NCBI GenBank assembly: GCA_018399285.1
Contig: JAGYOW010000008.1
Coordinates: 1-64,000 of the forward strand
Origin: Desulfotignum sp.
GTDB lineage: Bacteria > Desulfobacterota > Desulfobacteria > Desulfobacterales > Desulfobacteraceae
Direction: 5' to 3'
DNA: 64,000 nucleotides
The notes under the pieces are model-generated. The model was not told the origin of the DNA. It saw only the letters and a program-made list of their open reading frames with translations, and ran no database searches. The first letter of the stretch is position 1. Each line of letters opens with the position of its first letter. The position numbers and the translations under genes were made by a program. This document shows, in pieces, positions 1-10,200 of this stretch.

Positions 1-2298
1 TGTGTAACGTTAACACTTCCATTAAAAAAGACTATTCTTATAACTTCATTAATTTATGCTTCCTATATTATTCCAATTTTCATAAAAAGCGACATCAATA
101 ATATACCCTATTTTTTTAATAATAATTTTTTTCTTATTGCAATGGCTGTATTTGCAATTTTTGGCGCATATTCAAAAGAAATCAATCAGTACAATACATT
201 CAAGTCTCGGTATGAAATCCAGAAGTCCAATGAAGAATTGAGCAAAGTTACGGAGGAACTTGAGGCCAGCAATAAAAAATTACGCGAACTTGATGAGATG
301 AAGATGCGATTTTTTGCCAATGTGAGTCATGAACTTCGAACGCCATTGACTTTGATCCTCGGTCCTCTTGAACAACTTTTGCAAAACCGGAATGATATGG
401 ATGCTATTCCCTTGCTCAGGGCAATGGAGGCAAATGCCCATCGTCTTTTAAGGCAGGTGAACACCATACTGGATTTTGCCAAGGCAGATGTAGGGAAACT
501 GACCTGTCACTACAAAAACGGGAATCTGGGGGACATTCTGTCTAAACTGGTTCAAGCAAGCGCACCTTATGCAAAACAGAAAAATATCGAGATGACTCTT
601 TCCGGAACAAATGACATTCCAGATACCAGCATTGATACGGAAAAGGTAGAAACCATTGCAGCCAACCTGATTTCAAATGCGTTGAAATTCACATCTGACA
701 AAGGAAAAATAATTATAAGTGCCGGCAGCGATAAAGACAATCAGGTTATCTGGTTTAAAGTTCAGGATACAGGTTTAGGTATTCCTGAAGATAAGATAGA
801 CAGTATTTTTGAACGGTTTCATCAGGTCGATGACAAGCATTCGAGAAAAAACGAGGGAACAGGACTTGGACTGGCAATGGTTCGGGAGTTGACTCTGCTC
901 CATGGCGGCAAAGTTGATGTAAAGTCCAAAATCGGCAAAGGATCTTTTTTTCGGGTTGAGCTTCCAATGAAACCCCGTTCCCCGGAAGGTGATCGTAGAA
1001 GAAGTGCAGGACGAAGGAGAATCGACAGAATTGTGGAAGAACGGTTTGGGGCGCTGATTGGAAAAGAAGGTCTTAAAAACGGTAAAATCGATAAAAAAAC
1101 CTTGTTTGCCGATATGGGCAGAGGAGGCGCTCTGGGTGACAGCATTACCATGAAATATTCTGACAGAAAAAAATCAGCTCCCCCGGATGCTCACAAACTT
1201 TTAGTGGTGGAAGACAACCCGGATTTAAGGGCATTCATCGTCAACAATCTTTTTGAAACCTATCTCGTGGAGCAGGCGGAAAACGGCCGCATGGGGCTGG
1301 AGCTGGCCAGACGCATGAATCCTGATTTGATAATATCGGATGTGATGATGCCGGAGATGGATGGATATGAACTCTGCCGGGAAATCCGCAAAGATCCTTT
1401 TCTGTCTAAAGTTCCAATTATCCTGGTCACCGCAAAGTCAGGAGGAGAGGCTGTAGCGGCCGGGCTTGAAATCGGTGCCACGGATTATGTTCCCAAGCCC
1501 TTTGAAATGAGGGAGTTGAAAGCCCGCATAGCCACCCATTTAAAAAATCGGTTTCTGGAAAAAAATATCAATGAACGGGATACGCGGTTGACTGCCATTG
1601 GGCAGATGACAAGTGCCGTGGTCCATGACCTTAAAAATCCTTTGAATACGATCATGGGATTTACCCAGATCGCGCAGCAGGATTCCGACGCGCTTCAAGA
1701 AAAAGAAATTTCTAAGAATTTGTCCTATGTCATGGAATCAAGTGTCCGACTTAATCGGATGATCGCTGAAATACTGGATTTTGCAAAAGGGTATGCTCCC
1801 CGGTTGAACAGTGAGGCGGTGTTGCTGGTTCCATTTCTGGAAACAACATTGACTGTTCATAAAGAACGACTGTCGCAGCTGGGGATTTCTCTGATATCCA
1901 AACATATCGGTTGTGATAATGTTCAGGTCTGCTTTGATTCAGATCAAATGCATCGCGTGATTGAAAATATTATTATGAATTCAAAAGATGCTTTTTTCAA
2001 CTCAAACCACGAGATCCCGGGCAAAGAAATCTGGGTTGAAACCATATATGATAAAGGCCGGGCCATGATTCGATTTTCAGATAATGGACCTGGTATCCCA
2101 GAAGAAATCAAAACATCGATCTTTGACCCATTCACCACCGCAGGGAAGAAAACCGGTGTGGGCCTTGGACTTTCAACCGTCCGGAACATTGTGTCGGCTC
2201 ACTCAGGAACCATTGCTGTTGAAACGGATACAAAAAATGGAGGCGCGGTGTTTGAGTTAACATTTCCAGTGGTGCAGCCTCAAGGACAATCCCAATGA
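1..2298 (+). CDS. Hybrid sensor histidine kinase with two kinase modules and an internal receiver (5' end outside window)
   Basis: The frame is open to base 1, so the gene starts upstream; an ATG at 142 exists but would cut into a hydrophobic stretch. Visible order, counted from base 1: membrane segments (about residues 10-60), coiled coil (70-95), HisKA with SHELRTP (His110), HATPase with N box and DTGLGIP/GTGLGL boxes, a basic linker rich in R/G, a receiver with phospho-acceptor Asp447 in SDVMMPEMDG, then a second HisKA (VVHDLKNPL, His542) and second HATPase (DNGPGIP, GVGLGLS). It probably autophosphorylates in response to an unknown membrane signal and passes phosphate through its own receiver and to the next gene. 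The stop overlaps the next start as ATGA, so the two are co-translated. The first ~140 bases are markedly AT-rich, as expected for a membrane-spanning region. The signal is unknown. Confidence 0.93.
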   Translation, partial: CVTLTLPLKKTILITSLIYASYIIPIFIKSDINNIPYFFNNNFFLIAMAVFAIFGAYSKEINQYNTFKSRYEIQKSNEELSKVTEELEASNKKLRELDEMKMRFFANVSHELRTPLTLILGPLEQLLQNRNDMDAIPLLRAMEANAHRLLRQVNTILDFAKADVGKLTCHYKNGNLGDILSKLVQASAPYAKQKNIEMTLSGTNDIPDTSIDTEKVETIAANLISNALKFTSDKGKIIISAGSDKDNQVIWFKVQDTGLGIPEDKIDSIFERFHQVDDKHSRKNEGTGLGLAMVRELTLLHGGKVDVKSKIGKGSFFRVELPMKPRSPEGDRRRSAGRRRIDRIVEERFGALIGKEGLKNGKIDKKTLFADMGRGGALGDSITMKYSDRKKSAPPDAHKLLVVEDNPDLRAFIVNNLFETYLVEQAENGRMGLELARRMNPDLIISDVMMPEMDGYELCREIRKDPFLSKVPIILVTAKSGGEAVAAGLEIGATDYVPKPFEMRELKARIATHLKNRFLEKNINERDTRLTAIGQMTSAVVHDLKNPLNTIMGFTQIAQQDSDALQEKEISKNLSYVMESSVRLNRMIAEILDFAKGYAPRLNSEAVLLVPFLETTLTVHKERLSQLGISLISKHIGCDNVQVCFDSDQMHRVIENIIMNSKDAFFNSNHEIPGKEIWVETIYDKGRAMIRFSDNGPGIPEEIKTSIFDPFTTAGKKTGVGLGLSTVRNIVSAHSGTIAVETDTKNGGAVFELTFPVVQPQGQSQ

Positions 2299-3431
2299 AA
2301 ATTAAGGAAAAAATTCTTATTGTTGACGATGACAAAATGAATCGGCTCTTGTTGAGTACCATTCTGTCTCGAATGTCTTACCATGTGAGCGAGGCGTGTG
2401 ATGGAATTGACTGCCTGAAAAAAACCGTTTCGCTCAGCCCTGATCTTATTCTTATGGATGTGGGGATGCCGGGGATGGATGGGATGGAAGTGACCCGACA
2501 GTTAAAAAAGAATGATGAAACAAAAAATATTCCTGTTATGATCATTTCAGCCCATGATCAATTGTCTGATCGTGTCAGGGCGGTTGAATCGGGGGCTGAT
2601 GATTTCCTGCCCAAGCCGGTTGAACAGATTATTCTAAAAGCCAAGGTAAAGTCATTACTTAAACTCAAAGAATATAATGACAATATTCAAAATTATCAGA
2701 AAAAGCTGGAAAAAGAGGTTGAAAAGAAAACCATCAGCCTGAAGCAGGCGTTGGATGATTTGCAGTCTGCGTCCGACAAGTTGCAATTATATTCCATGGA
2801 TACTATATTGAGGCTTTCCCAGGCAGCAGAATATAAAGATTCAGAAACAGGTGAACATATACAGCGCATCGGATTTTATATTCAGGCGATTGGCAAAGCA
2901 ATGTCTCTCAGCGACCAGGAAATAGAAACCTATCAGTATGCGTCACCCATGCACGATGTGGGTAAAATAGGAATTCCTGACAATATCCTGATGAAACCCG
3001 GACCACTCAATGATTCCGAGTGGGAGGTAATGAGACAGCATACCCTTATTGGTGGGAAAATTTTAAGCGGGTCTGATTCAAGTATTCTTAAAACCGCTGA
3101 AGAAATTGCATTGACCCATCATGAAAAATGGAATGGCTGTGGATATCCCCATAGACTCAAAGGTTTGGATATTCCTATGGCCGGAAGGATCACCGCCATT
3201 GCCGACGTGTTTGATGCCTTAACTTCCAAGCGTCCGTATAAAAAGGCGTTTTCTGTGGAAAAAGCATTTGAAATCATGGCTGAAGAGCGTGAAAAAAGTT
3301 TTGATCCTGAACTGCTGGATGCCTTTTTTTCAATAAAAAAAAAGATTACTAAAATTCGAAACACACAGCATTTTGAACATAAAATAAATTTGGATTTTTT
3401 TATGCCTGATTTTTTTAAGAGACAGCAATAA
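2295..3431 (+). CDS. Response regulator with HD-GYP phosphodiesterase output
   Basis: Receiver domain at residues 7-120 with acidic pocket DDD at 11-13, acceptor Asp55 in LMDVGMPG and Lys in LPKPVE. A coiled coil (125-165) joins it to an HD-GYP domain holding TGEH (about 185-188), the HD pair His220-Asp221 in MHDVGKIGIPD, HHEKWNGCGYP (275-285) and IADVFDALTSKRPYKK. HD-GYP proteins usually hydrolyse cyclic di-GMP, so the output is probably a fall in this messenger. All metal-ligand motifs appear intact. The start overlaps the stop of the hybrid kinase (ATGA), which makes that kinase the likely partner. The closest domain layout is the RpfG type. Substrate and target process are inferred only. 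Confidence 0.93.
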   Translation: MKIKEKILIVDDDKMNRLLLSTILSRMSYHVSEACDGIDCLKKTVSLSPDLILMDVGMPGMDGMEVTRQLKKNDETKNIPVMIISAHDQLSDRVRAVESGADDFLPKPVEQIILKAKVKSLLKLKEYNDNIQNYQKKLEKEVEKKTISLKQALDDLQSASDKLQLYSMDTILRLSQAAEYKDSETGEHIQRIGFYIQAIGKAMSLSDQEIETYQYASPMHDVGKIGIPDNILMKPGPLNDSEWEVMRQHTLIGGKILSGSDSSILKTAEEIALTHHEKWNGCGYPHRLKGLDIPMAGRITAIADVFDALTSKRPYKKAFSVEKAFEIMAEEREKSFDPELLDAFFSIKKKITKIRNTQHFEHKINLDFFMPDFFKRQQ

Positions 3432-3482
3432 AAAATTACAATCCGCACATTCATTTAAAACTAATAATATCTGGTAGTTTCC

Positions 3483-4736
3483 ATGGACCAAATTCAGATC
3501 AACGGTGGCAGAAAACTGGAAGGCGAAGTCGCTATTTCCGGAGCCAAGAACGCGGCATTGCCGCTTATCGCATCCGCCATTCTGGTGGAAGGCATGTGTG
3601 AATTTTTCAATGTACCTCATCTGATGGATATCAGAAGCATCAAGCTTCTACTGGAAGATCTGGGAGCCCGGTGCACTTTTGACGACCATGTCATGACCGT
3701 GGATGGATCCGGAATTCACAAGATCGAGGCGGAATATGACCTGGTACGCAAAATGCGGGCCTCCATTCTGGTGCTGGGACCGCTGGTGGCCCGGTTCGGT
3801 CATGCCAAGGTATCCATGCCCGGGGGATGTGCCATTGGGGCTCGTCCCGTGAACATGCACCTGACCGGACTGGAGGCATTGGGGGCTGAGATTCATATTG
3901 ATCATGGATATATCGAGGCACGGGCGGACAGGCTGATCGGCAATGACATCTATTTTGACACCCCCACGGTCACGGGCACGGAAAACCTGATGATGGCAGC
4001 GACCCTGGCCAAAGGTCAGACCGTGCTCAGAAACGCAGCCCGGGAACCGGAAATCGTCTGCCTGGCGGAAGCACTCAATGACATGGGCGCTCACATTTCC
4101 GGGGCCGGATCTCCCATCATCAGCATCGACGGCGTGGACAAACTTTTGCCGGCAAAAATCACTGTGATTCCGGACCGGATTGAAACCGGCACCTTTATGG
4201 TGGCAGCAGCAGCTACCAAAGGCGATGTACGGATTATGGGATGCGATCCCGATCATATCGGCGGGGTGATCAGCAAGCTCAAAGGGACCGGGGTTCAGAT
4301 TGAGACCCTGCCCAATGAGATCCGGGTCAGGGGAGGGGATACCGTCAAAAGTGTGGACATCAAGACCCTGCCGTATCCCGGGTTCCCCACGGATATGCAG
4401 GCCCAGTTCATGGCCTTGATGTGCACGGCCCAGGGCACCAGTATGATCCATGAATCCATTTTTGAAAACCGGTTCATTCATGCCAATGAATTGATGCGCA
4501 TGGGCGCTGACATCACGCTTTCCCAAGCCAATCTGGCCATGATCAGAGGGGTGCCGGAGCTTCAGGCAGCACCGGTGATGGCATCGGATCTGCGGGCCAG
4601 CGCATCGCTTGTGATTGCAGGACTGATGGCAAAAGGTACCACGGTGATCTCGCGTGTGTATCATATGGACCGAGGATATGAAGCCATGGAGGAAAAATTT
4701 TCCGCACTGGGAGCGGATATGAAACGGATCAAATAA
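3483..4736 (+). CDS. murA: UDP-N-acetylglucosamine 1-carboxyvinyltransferase
   Basis: First committed step of peptidoglycan synthesis: adds enolpyruvate from PEP to UDP-GlcNAc in the cytoplasm. The 417-residue length fits the family. Visible hallmarks are the N-terminal GGRKLEGEVAISGAKNAALP with Lys22, the active-site loop MPGGCAIGARPVNMHL with catalytic Cys116 (the fosfomycin target; it is Cys and not the resistant Asp), and YPGFPTDMQAQ. ATG at 3483 directly precedes the conserved N-terminus. It lies 51 bp after the HD-GYP gene and 33 bp before comEC, so transcription could be shared with either. Confidence 0.97.
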   Translation: MDQIQINGGRKLEGEVAISGAKNAALPLIASAILVEGMCEFFNVPHLMDIRSIKLLLEDLGARCTFDDHVMTVDGSGIHKIEAEYDLVRKMRASILVLGPLVARFGHAKVSMPGGCAIGARPVNMHLTGLEALGAEIHIDHGYIEARADRLIGNDIYFDTPTVTGTENLMMAATLAKGQTVLRNAAREPEIVCLAEALNDMGAHISGAGSPIISIDGVDKLLPAKITVIPDRIETGTFMVAAAATKGDVRIMGCDPDHIGGVISKLKGTGVQIETLPNEIRVRGGDTVKSVDIKTLPYPGFPTDMQAQFMALMCTAQGTSMIHESIFENRFIHANELMRMGADITLSQANLAMIRGVPELQAAPVMASDLRASASLVIAGLMAKGTTVISRVYHMDRGYEAMEEKFSALGADMKRIK

Positions 4737-4769
4737 ACTTATGAACCTGTACTCAGGGTGTAAACACAT

Positions 4770-7220
4770 GTGAGACCGTTTTCACAACCGGTTGTCCCCC
4801 CCTTGGTCCCGGTCATCCTGTCTATGATGACCGGGATAACGGCCGGCAGTGTGTCCAGTTTATCCCATCCGGTCTGGATGGTCATGGTTCCAGGCGTGGC
4901 AATGCTTGTATGCGTTTTATGGGTTTCCGAAAAAAAAACGGTCATTTTCAGTCTGTGTCTGGCAGCCGGGATCTGGTCGGGATATCAAAGTGTTCTGATT
5001 CATTCCCCCCCCCTTCCGCCCGGTCATATATCGAATTTCTATAATCAACGCAATATTGTCCTGACCGGGCAGGTAGAGTCCTTTGCCCGGCAATATCCCC
5101 ATAAAACCCGGATCATTGTGGACTGCCGGACAATCCAGGGAGAGCAGGATACAGCGGTTTCAAACCGTCTGACAGCAACCGGGCGCATCTATTTGAATCT
5201 GTATGGAACATCCGATGTCCCCATCCAATTCAATGATCATATCCGGTTTACCGGTCCCATCCGTCCCATCAGGAATTTCGGGAATCCAGGGGCATTTGAT
5301 TATTTTACTTTTTTAAAACGCCAGGGTATTTTCGGGTCTGTCCATACCCATGTGAGCAAGATTCAAAAAATCACGGATTCATCCCCCTCTGTCTGGACCC
5401 GGGGAATCCAGCATTTGGAAAACATTCGGAATCAATTTTATTCGTTTGTCATGACCCGTCTGGGTCATCGGGACGGGGCCCATGTTCTGGCAGCACTGGT
5501 TACCGGCATCAAACACACCATGCCCCCGGTACTGAGAGATCAGTTTGCCAGGGCCGGCACCGCACATCTTCTGGCGATCTCAGGGTTACATATGGGAATT
5601 CTCAGCCTGATTTTTTTCTTTTTTTTCTATCAGGTTTTGGCGTTGTTCCCCGGGTTGCTGATATCGGCCAGAGCCCGGAAAATCGCAGGCGTTCTGACCT
5701 TGATACCTTTGTGTCTGTATCTGGTTTTTTCCGGATTTTCCCCTTCCACCCAGCGGGCGTTCATCATGATCGCTATTTTCATGATTTCATTTTTGATGGA
5801 AAAACAAACCCATCCTTTCAATACCCTGTCCGGTGCAGGGATCATCATACTTTTTTCAGATCCGGCCGCTTTGTTTTCCATCTCGTTTCAACTGTCGTTT
5901 ACTGCCGTGTTTTTCATCATTGCCGGCATGAAGGTGATGGAGAAATACCCGAAAATAAACCCGCCCAAACCCCTGAAATTTCTGATATCCATCAGCAGCG
6001 TGACCCTTTTGGCAGGTCTGGGGACGTTTCCTTTGATTGCCGGGTATTTCAACCTGGTGTCTTCAGTTCAGATTCCGGCCAACTGGGTCCTGGTGCCGAT
6101 CATCGGGTTTGTCTGTCTGCCGGCCGGTCTGGTGAGTTTGATGGTCTGGCCTTTGGCTCCTGATCTGGCTGTCTGGCTTTTGACCGGTGCGGCCTGGCTG
6201 GTTGAATGGTGTTCACTGTATGCCGCCTGGCTGACCGATCTGCCGTTTGCCTGGTCGTATCTGCCGGCCTGGTCCATGGTTGACATCCTCATGGCATATG
6301 TGGTTTTAGGCGCTGTTTTGTGCGCATTGTATGCTAAAAAATCAAAACCGGTCATGGCCGGGATCATGGTTGTCCTCATAAGCATCTATGGAATCAGGAT
6401 GATGACACGATCCGGGCCGCCGGATCATATGACCATCACTGTGCTGGATGTGGGGCAGGGCAATGCCGCATTGATCCAAACCATTGAAAACAAGACCATT
6501 CTGGTGGACGGGGGCGGGTTTTCCGGCGCCACCCAATTTGATGTGGGCCGGTATGTGGTGGCCCCTTTTTTGTGGCAACAGGGGATCACAGCCCTGGATG
6601 TGGTCATCCTCACCCATCCGGATGCCGATCACATGAACGGTCTGGTGTTTATTCTGGAAAATTTCCAGGTGGGCAAGCTGGTTAAAAACAGGGATACCAG
6701 TCCCCATAGTGCGTTTGACCGCATCATGGCCGCGTGCCGCCAAAAAAAGATCCCGGTGTTCATCCCTGATTGTGAAAAAAATCAGATGAATTGGGAAAAC
6801 ACCGGGCTGACATTTTATCAATGCCGGTCGTTGAATTCTAACTGGGACACCAATGACAATTCCCTGGTATTCAAACTGACATGGGATCAATTTTCCATGT
6901 TGTTTCCGGGAGATATTCAGGCCGGGCGGGAAGGTCTGCTGGCAGAAGACCAAAACAACCGTCTGTCGGCCGGAATTTTGCTATCGCCCCATCACGGGAG
7001 CAATTCTTCGTCCACCCGGGTATTTCTGAATCAGGTAGCCCCGGAAACCGTGATCATATCCTGCGGATTCAATAACCCGTACCGGTTTCCCCATCCGGAT
7101 GCCATCCACCGGTATGAACAGAAAAATATCCGAATATTCAGAACCGACCAGCATGGTGCTGTGACCATCACATCCAGAGGCCGCGATTATTCGGTTATTC
7201 CCTATCGTTCAGGCAATTGA
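4770..7220 (+). CDS. comEC: ComEC/Rec2-type DNA uptake channel with metallo-beta-lactamase domain
   Basis: 816 residues. An N-terminal DUF4131-like part (two hydrophobic segments, then an OB-like region) precedes the competence domain: AHLLAISGLHMGILSL, followed by many membrane helices (about 265-540), then a C-terminal metallo-beta-lactamase fold with ITVLDVGQGNAAL, THPDADHMNGL and SPHHGSNSSS. In transformable bacteria this inner-membrane protein passes single-stranded DNA into the cell. The start is GTG at 4770, the first possible start after an in-frame TAA at 4761. The only other type IV pilus-related genes in the window are pilC and a pilS-like kinase at 42-45 kb, so competence is plausible but not shown. 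Convergent with the activase gene, 48 bp apart. Confidence 0.93.
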   Translation: MRPFSQPVVPPLVPVILSMMTGITAGSVSSLSHPVWMVMVPGVAMLVCVLWVSEKKTVIFSLCLAAGIWSGYQSVLIHSPPLPPGHISNFYNQRNIVLTGQVESFARQYPHKTRIIVDCRTIQGEQDTAVSNRLTATGRIYLNLYGTSDVPIQFNDHIRFTGPIRPIRNFGNPGAFDYFTFLKRQGIFGSVHTHVSKIQKITDSSPSVWTRGIQHLENIRNQFYSFVMTRLGHRDGAHVLAALVTGIKHTMPPVLRDQFARAGTAHLLAISGLHMGILSLIFFFFFYQVLALFPGLLISARARKIAGVLTLIPLCLYLVFSGFSPSTQRAFIMIAIFMISFLMEKQTHPFNTLSGAGIIILFSDPAALFSISFQLSFTAVFFIIAGMKVMEKYPKINPPKPLKFLISISSVTLLAGLGTFPLIAGYFNLVSSVQIPANWVLVPIIGFVCLPAGLVSLMVWPLAPDLAVWLLTGAAWLVEWCSLYAAWLTDLPFAWSYLPAWSMVDILMAYVVLGAVLCALYAKKSKPVMAGIMVVLISIYGIRMMTRSGPPDHMTITVLDVGQGNAALIQTIENKTILVDGGGFSGATQFDVGRYVVAPFLWQQGITALDVVILTHPDADHMNGLVFILENFQVGKLVKNRDTSPHSAFDRIMAACRQKKIPVFIPDCEKNQMNWENTGLTFYQCRSLNSNWDTNDNSLVFKLTWDQFSMLFPGDIQAGREGLLAEDQNNRLSAGILLSPHHGSNSSSTRVFLNQVAPETVIISCGFNNPYRFPHPDAIHRYEQKNIRIFRTDQHGAVTITSRGRDYSVIPYRSGN

Positions 7221-7268
7221 CCGATATATAACCCCTTGGGCACAAAAATAAATTCACACGCGGTGCAT

Positions 7269-10200
7269 TCAAATGGTGGCTTTGCAGGGGAACGCCGGAA
7301 CACGGCGTTTGAAATATTTGATGAACGGAACAATCACTTTGTTTTTGTTTCCTCCGGACACGTCATAGGTGATACTGACGATGGGCACCCCGGTGGTGGC
7401 TTCCAGCCGGGCCGCCATGGCTTCGGTGACCAGACCGGGGCAGCAGAAGGCAGGGGTGGTCTGCACCAGAAGAGCCACATCCGGATGTTCCTGGAGAATA
7501 TGATGGATTTTCAGGATATTGTCCATGGACTCACCCGTATGTTCCGGCTGGATTCCGTATTGTGCCAGCACATCTTCACATGCGGAAGGTATTTTTAAAT
7601 CCGACTCCCTAAGCACCGGTTCAAAATAGGGGTAATATTTTTTTTCCATGGTGTTCATGGCCACCAGCAGCGCTTTGTTGGAGATCAGGCTTAAATATTT
7701 ACCTTCTTTGAACCATTTTCTGAAATAGGACCCGGCAATGATTTTGACATATTTATAATACGGGGTGGTAATCACTTCACCGCCGTGGGCCTCGATATAA
7801 TGGATCAGATCCTGGTTCATCACATCATTGTCTCTGACATACAGATCCCCGAAAATCGCCACTTTGGGCCGGGTACCCATATCCTGGGTCCTGATCTGCC
7901 TGAACAGGGGAATGGCCTGTGCCAGTGCCTGTTCTTTGGATCCGCCCGTGGCAAATGCCTGATTGATGATGTCCAGGGCCCGGGACAGCACCCGGTCGGT
8001 GTCACCGGGCATGACTTCATAGGGCCTGATTTTGCATCCGATGCTTCGCAGCAGTCCGCCGAACATGTATGCAAAATATGCATTGATGGACGCTTTGTAG
8101 GAGATATCAAACAATGACAGTTCGCCTAAATAGATCCCGGATTTTTCAAACCCGTTTCCTTCCTGTTTGAGAATCTGTTGAATATGATATGGATACAGGC
8201 GGATGTTGCAGGCAATATCCGACCGGTTGAGCCACAGCACGGTATCTGCCGGATTCAGATGGTGTTTTTCAACGGTATGAATAAACCCGGCCGCCAGTGC
8301 ATTTAACGGGATACACTGGCCCGTGTTGGTGAGCAGGCTTTTTTTCAGGGTTTCCGGGGTTTCTTCCATCAACAGAGCCCGATGACCTTCACTTTTGAAA
8401 GTGGACACGATCAATTGCCCGGTCAATGCATCCCAGTTGGGGAAAATAATGGTTTTGTCTTCGGGTCGGTCAAAAAACAGGGGCGCAAAATCCAGGGGCC
8501 GGGCCGCCGGACGCGTAAATGCCTGAAAATGGTTGGTAAACGCCCTCACCGCTGCTTCAATCCTTGTTTCATACCCCACACTGGAATCATGTTCATCCAG
8601 CTCCAGCACCAGATAGGGTTTATTGCTTTGCTCCATGATCCGCTTGAAGTAATCCACTCCGAACGCATCCGGAGAACATCTGAAAGAGGTAATATAGACC
8701 GGATACAGACCTTCGGTCAAAGCGGCGGCATATGCGGATTCCAGAATCCGGGCCGCATATTTCCAGTGTATTTCCTCCAGCAGCGGTCGGATGGGGGAAA
8801 GATCCATTTCCGAGGTGTCCAGCATGTCCTGGAAAAAGGTCTGGATTCCCATTTTCTCAAAAATCTGGGGAATGTGATGGTTCATGGTTTCGGGCAGCAC
8901 GGTATAGGGACGTCCCAGCAACAGCACTTTCACACCGTTGATATCCCGGGTCCGGGTTTTGAATAATGCGGCCAGCCGCTCCTGTTCATTTTTGCGATAT
9001 TCCATGGCCGTGTCCCAGGCGGTATGGATATCGAAAAAAGAGATGGAACCCTGGGGCATCAACGGCTTCAAAGCCCGGTAAAGCGCCATTTTGGTGTGAA
9101 AACTGGTGTACAGATATTTGATGGTGGGCATGATCAGCCGGTCTGATTCATCGGGATCCAGGCAGGCCAGGACCGACGGCATGAACTGGGTGTAGTAGCA
9201 ATGCTGGCGCCGGATTTTTTTCTGCGTTGATTTATCTTCAAAATAAAACGGCAGAAACACATGGGGGACTTTTTTCAGCAAGTACGATACATGACCGTGC
9301 AACGCCATGACAGGGGCACAGAATTCTGCTTTGGCCACGGTTTTACCCAGCGATACCGGGTGTTTCAATTGACGGCTGGTAACGGTTTTAATGCCCAGCA
9401 ACGAAAAAAACTGTTCCCAGAACACCAGGTCTTCAAACAGGTGGAGTGCGGCAGGGATACCGATGACAGGCGCATCCGGTGCAAAGGCATTGTCTGTTAC
9501 CGGCCGGGAAAGCGGTTTTCTTAATTTTTTCATACTGTACCGGGTGTCGGGTGAAACCATTTTTTGTGTGTCATAGTCTCTGCCGCACAAAAACCCATAC
9601 GCCTGGGGTCGGCCATCCACATCGGCAATTGTGATTTTGCAGTGATTGCTGCACAGCTGGCACACTTCCTGACGAACCGGAATGGTTTTTTCCCACAGAC
9701 CAAATCCCCGGAATCCGGTGTGTTCAATGTTCTGTTCACTGGCCAGCAGAGCGACACCCAGGGCACCGGTCAAATGGCAGAACTGGGATACATGGATGGG
9801 TTTTTGCAGTTTTTGCTCAAATGCCGCCACCAGAGCCCGGTTTCGGGCAGTGGCTCCCTGAAACAGGATGCAGTTGCCGATATTGCCCACTGTGGCCACT
9901 TTGGTCAGGTAATTGTCTCTCACCGAATGCAGCACAGACGCCAGAATTTCTTTTTGTTCATATCCTTCGGCAAAAAAATAATTGATATCCCGTTCCATGA
10001 AAACCGTGCACCGGTCACTGGATACAGGTGCACTGATCCCTTCGGCTTGATCTGAATATTCAGACAACGGGCACATGAGCTTTTCGGCCTGTTCTTCAAT
10101 AAAGCTGCCGGTGCCGGCCGCACAAACCGTATTCATAACCGATGCCGTGACCCTGCCGTGTTTGAGCAGGGTAAATTTGGCATCCTGCCCACCGATTTCA

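Noticed and set aside
3648-4769. 373-codon minus-strand ORF opposite murA
   Set aside because: Antisense shadow of a strongly conserved gene; the translation is rich in His/Gly/Pro and has no domain.
5711-6163. 150-codon plus-strand ORF inside comEC
   Set aside because: Shadow frame of a GC-rich membrane gene; His/Arg/Phe-rich sequence resembling no family.
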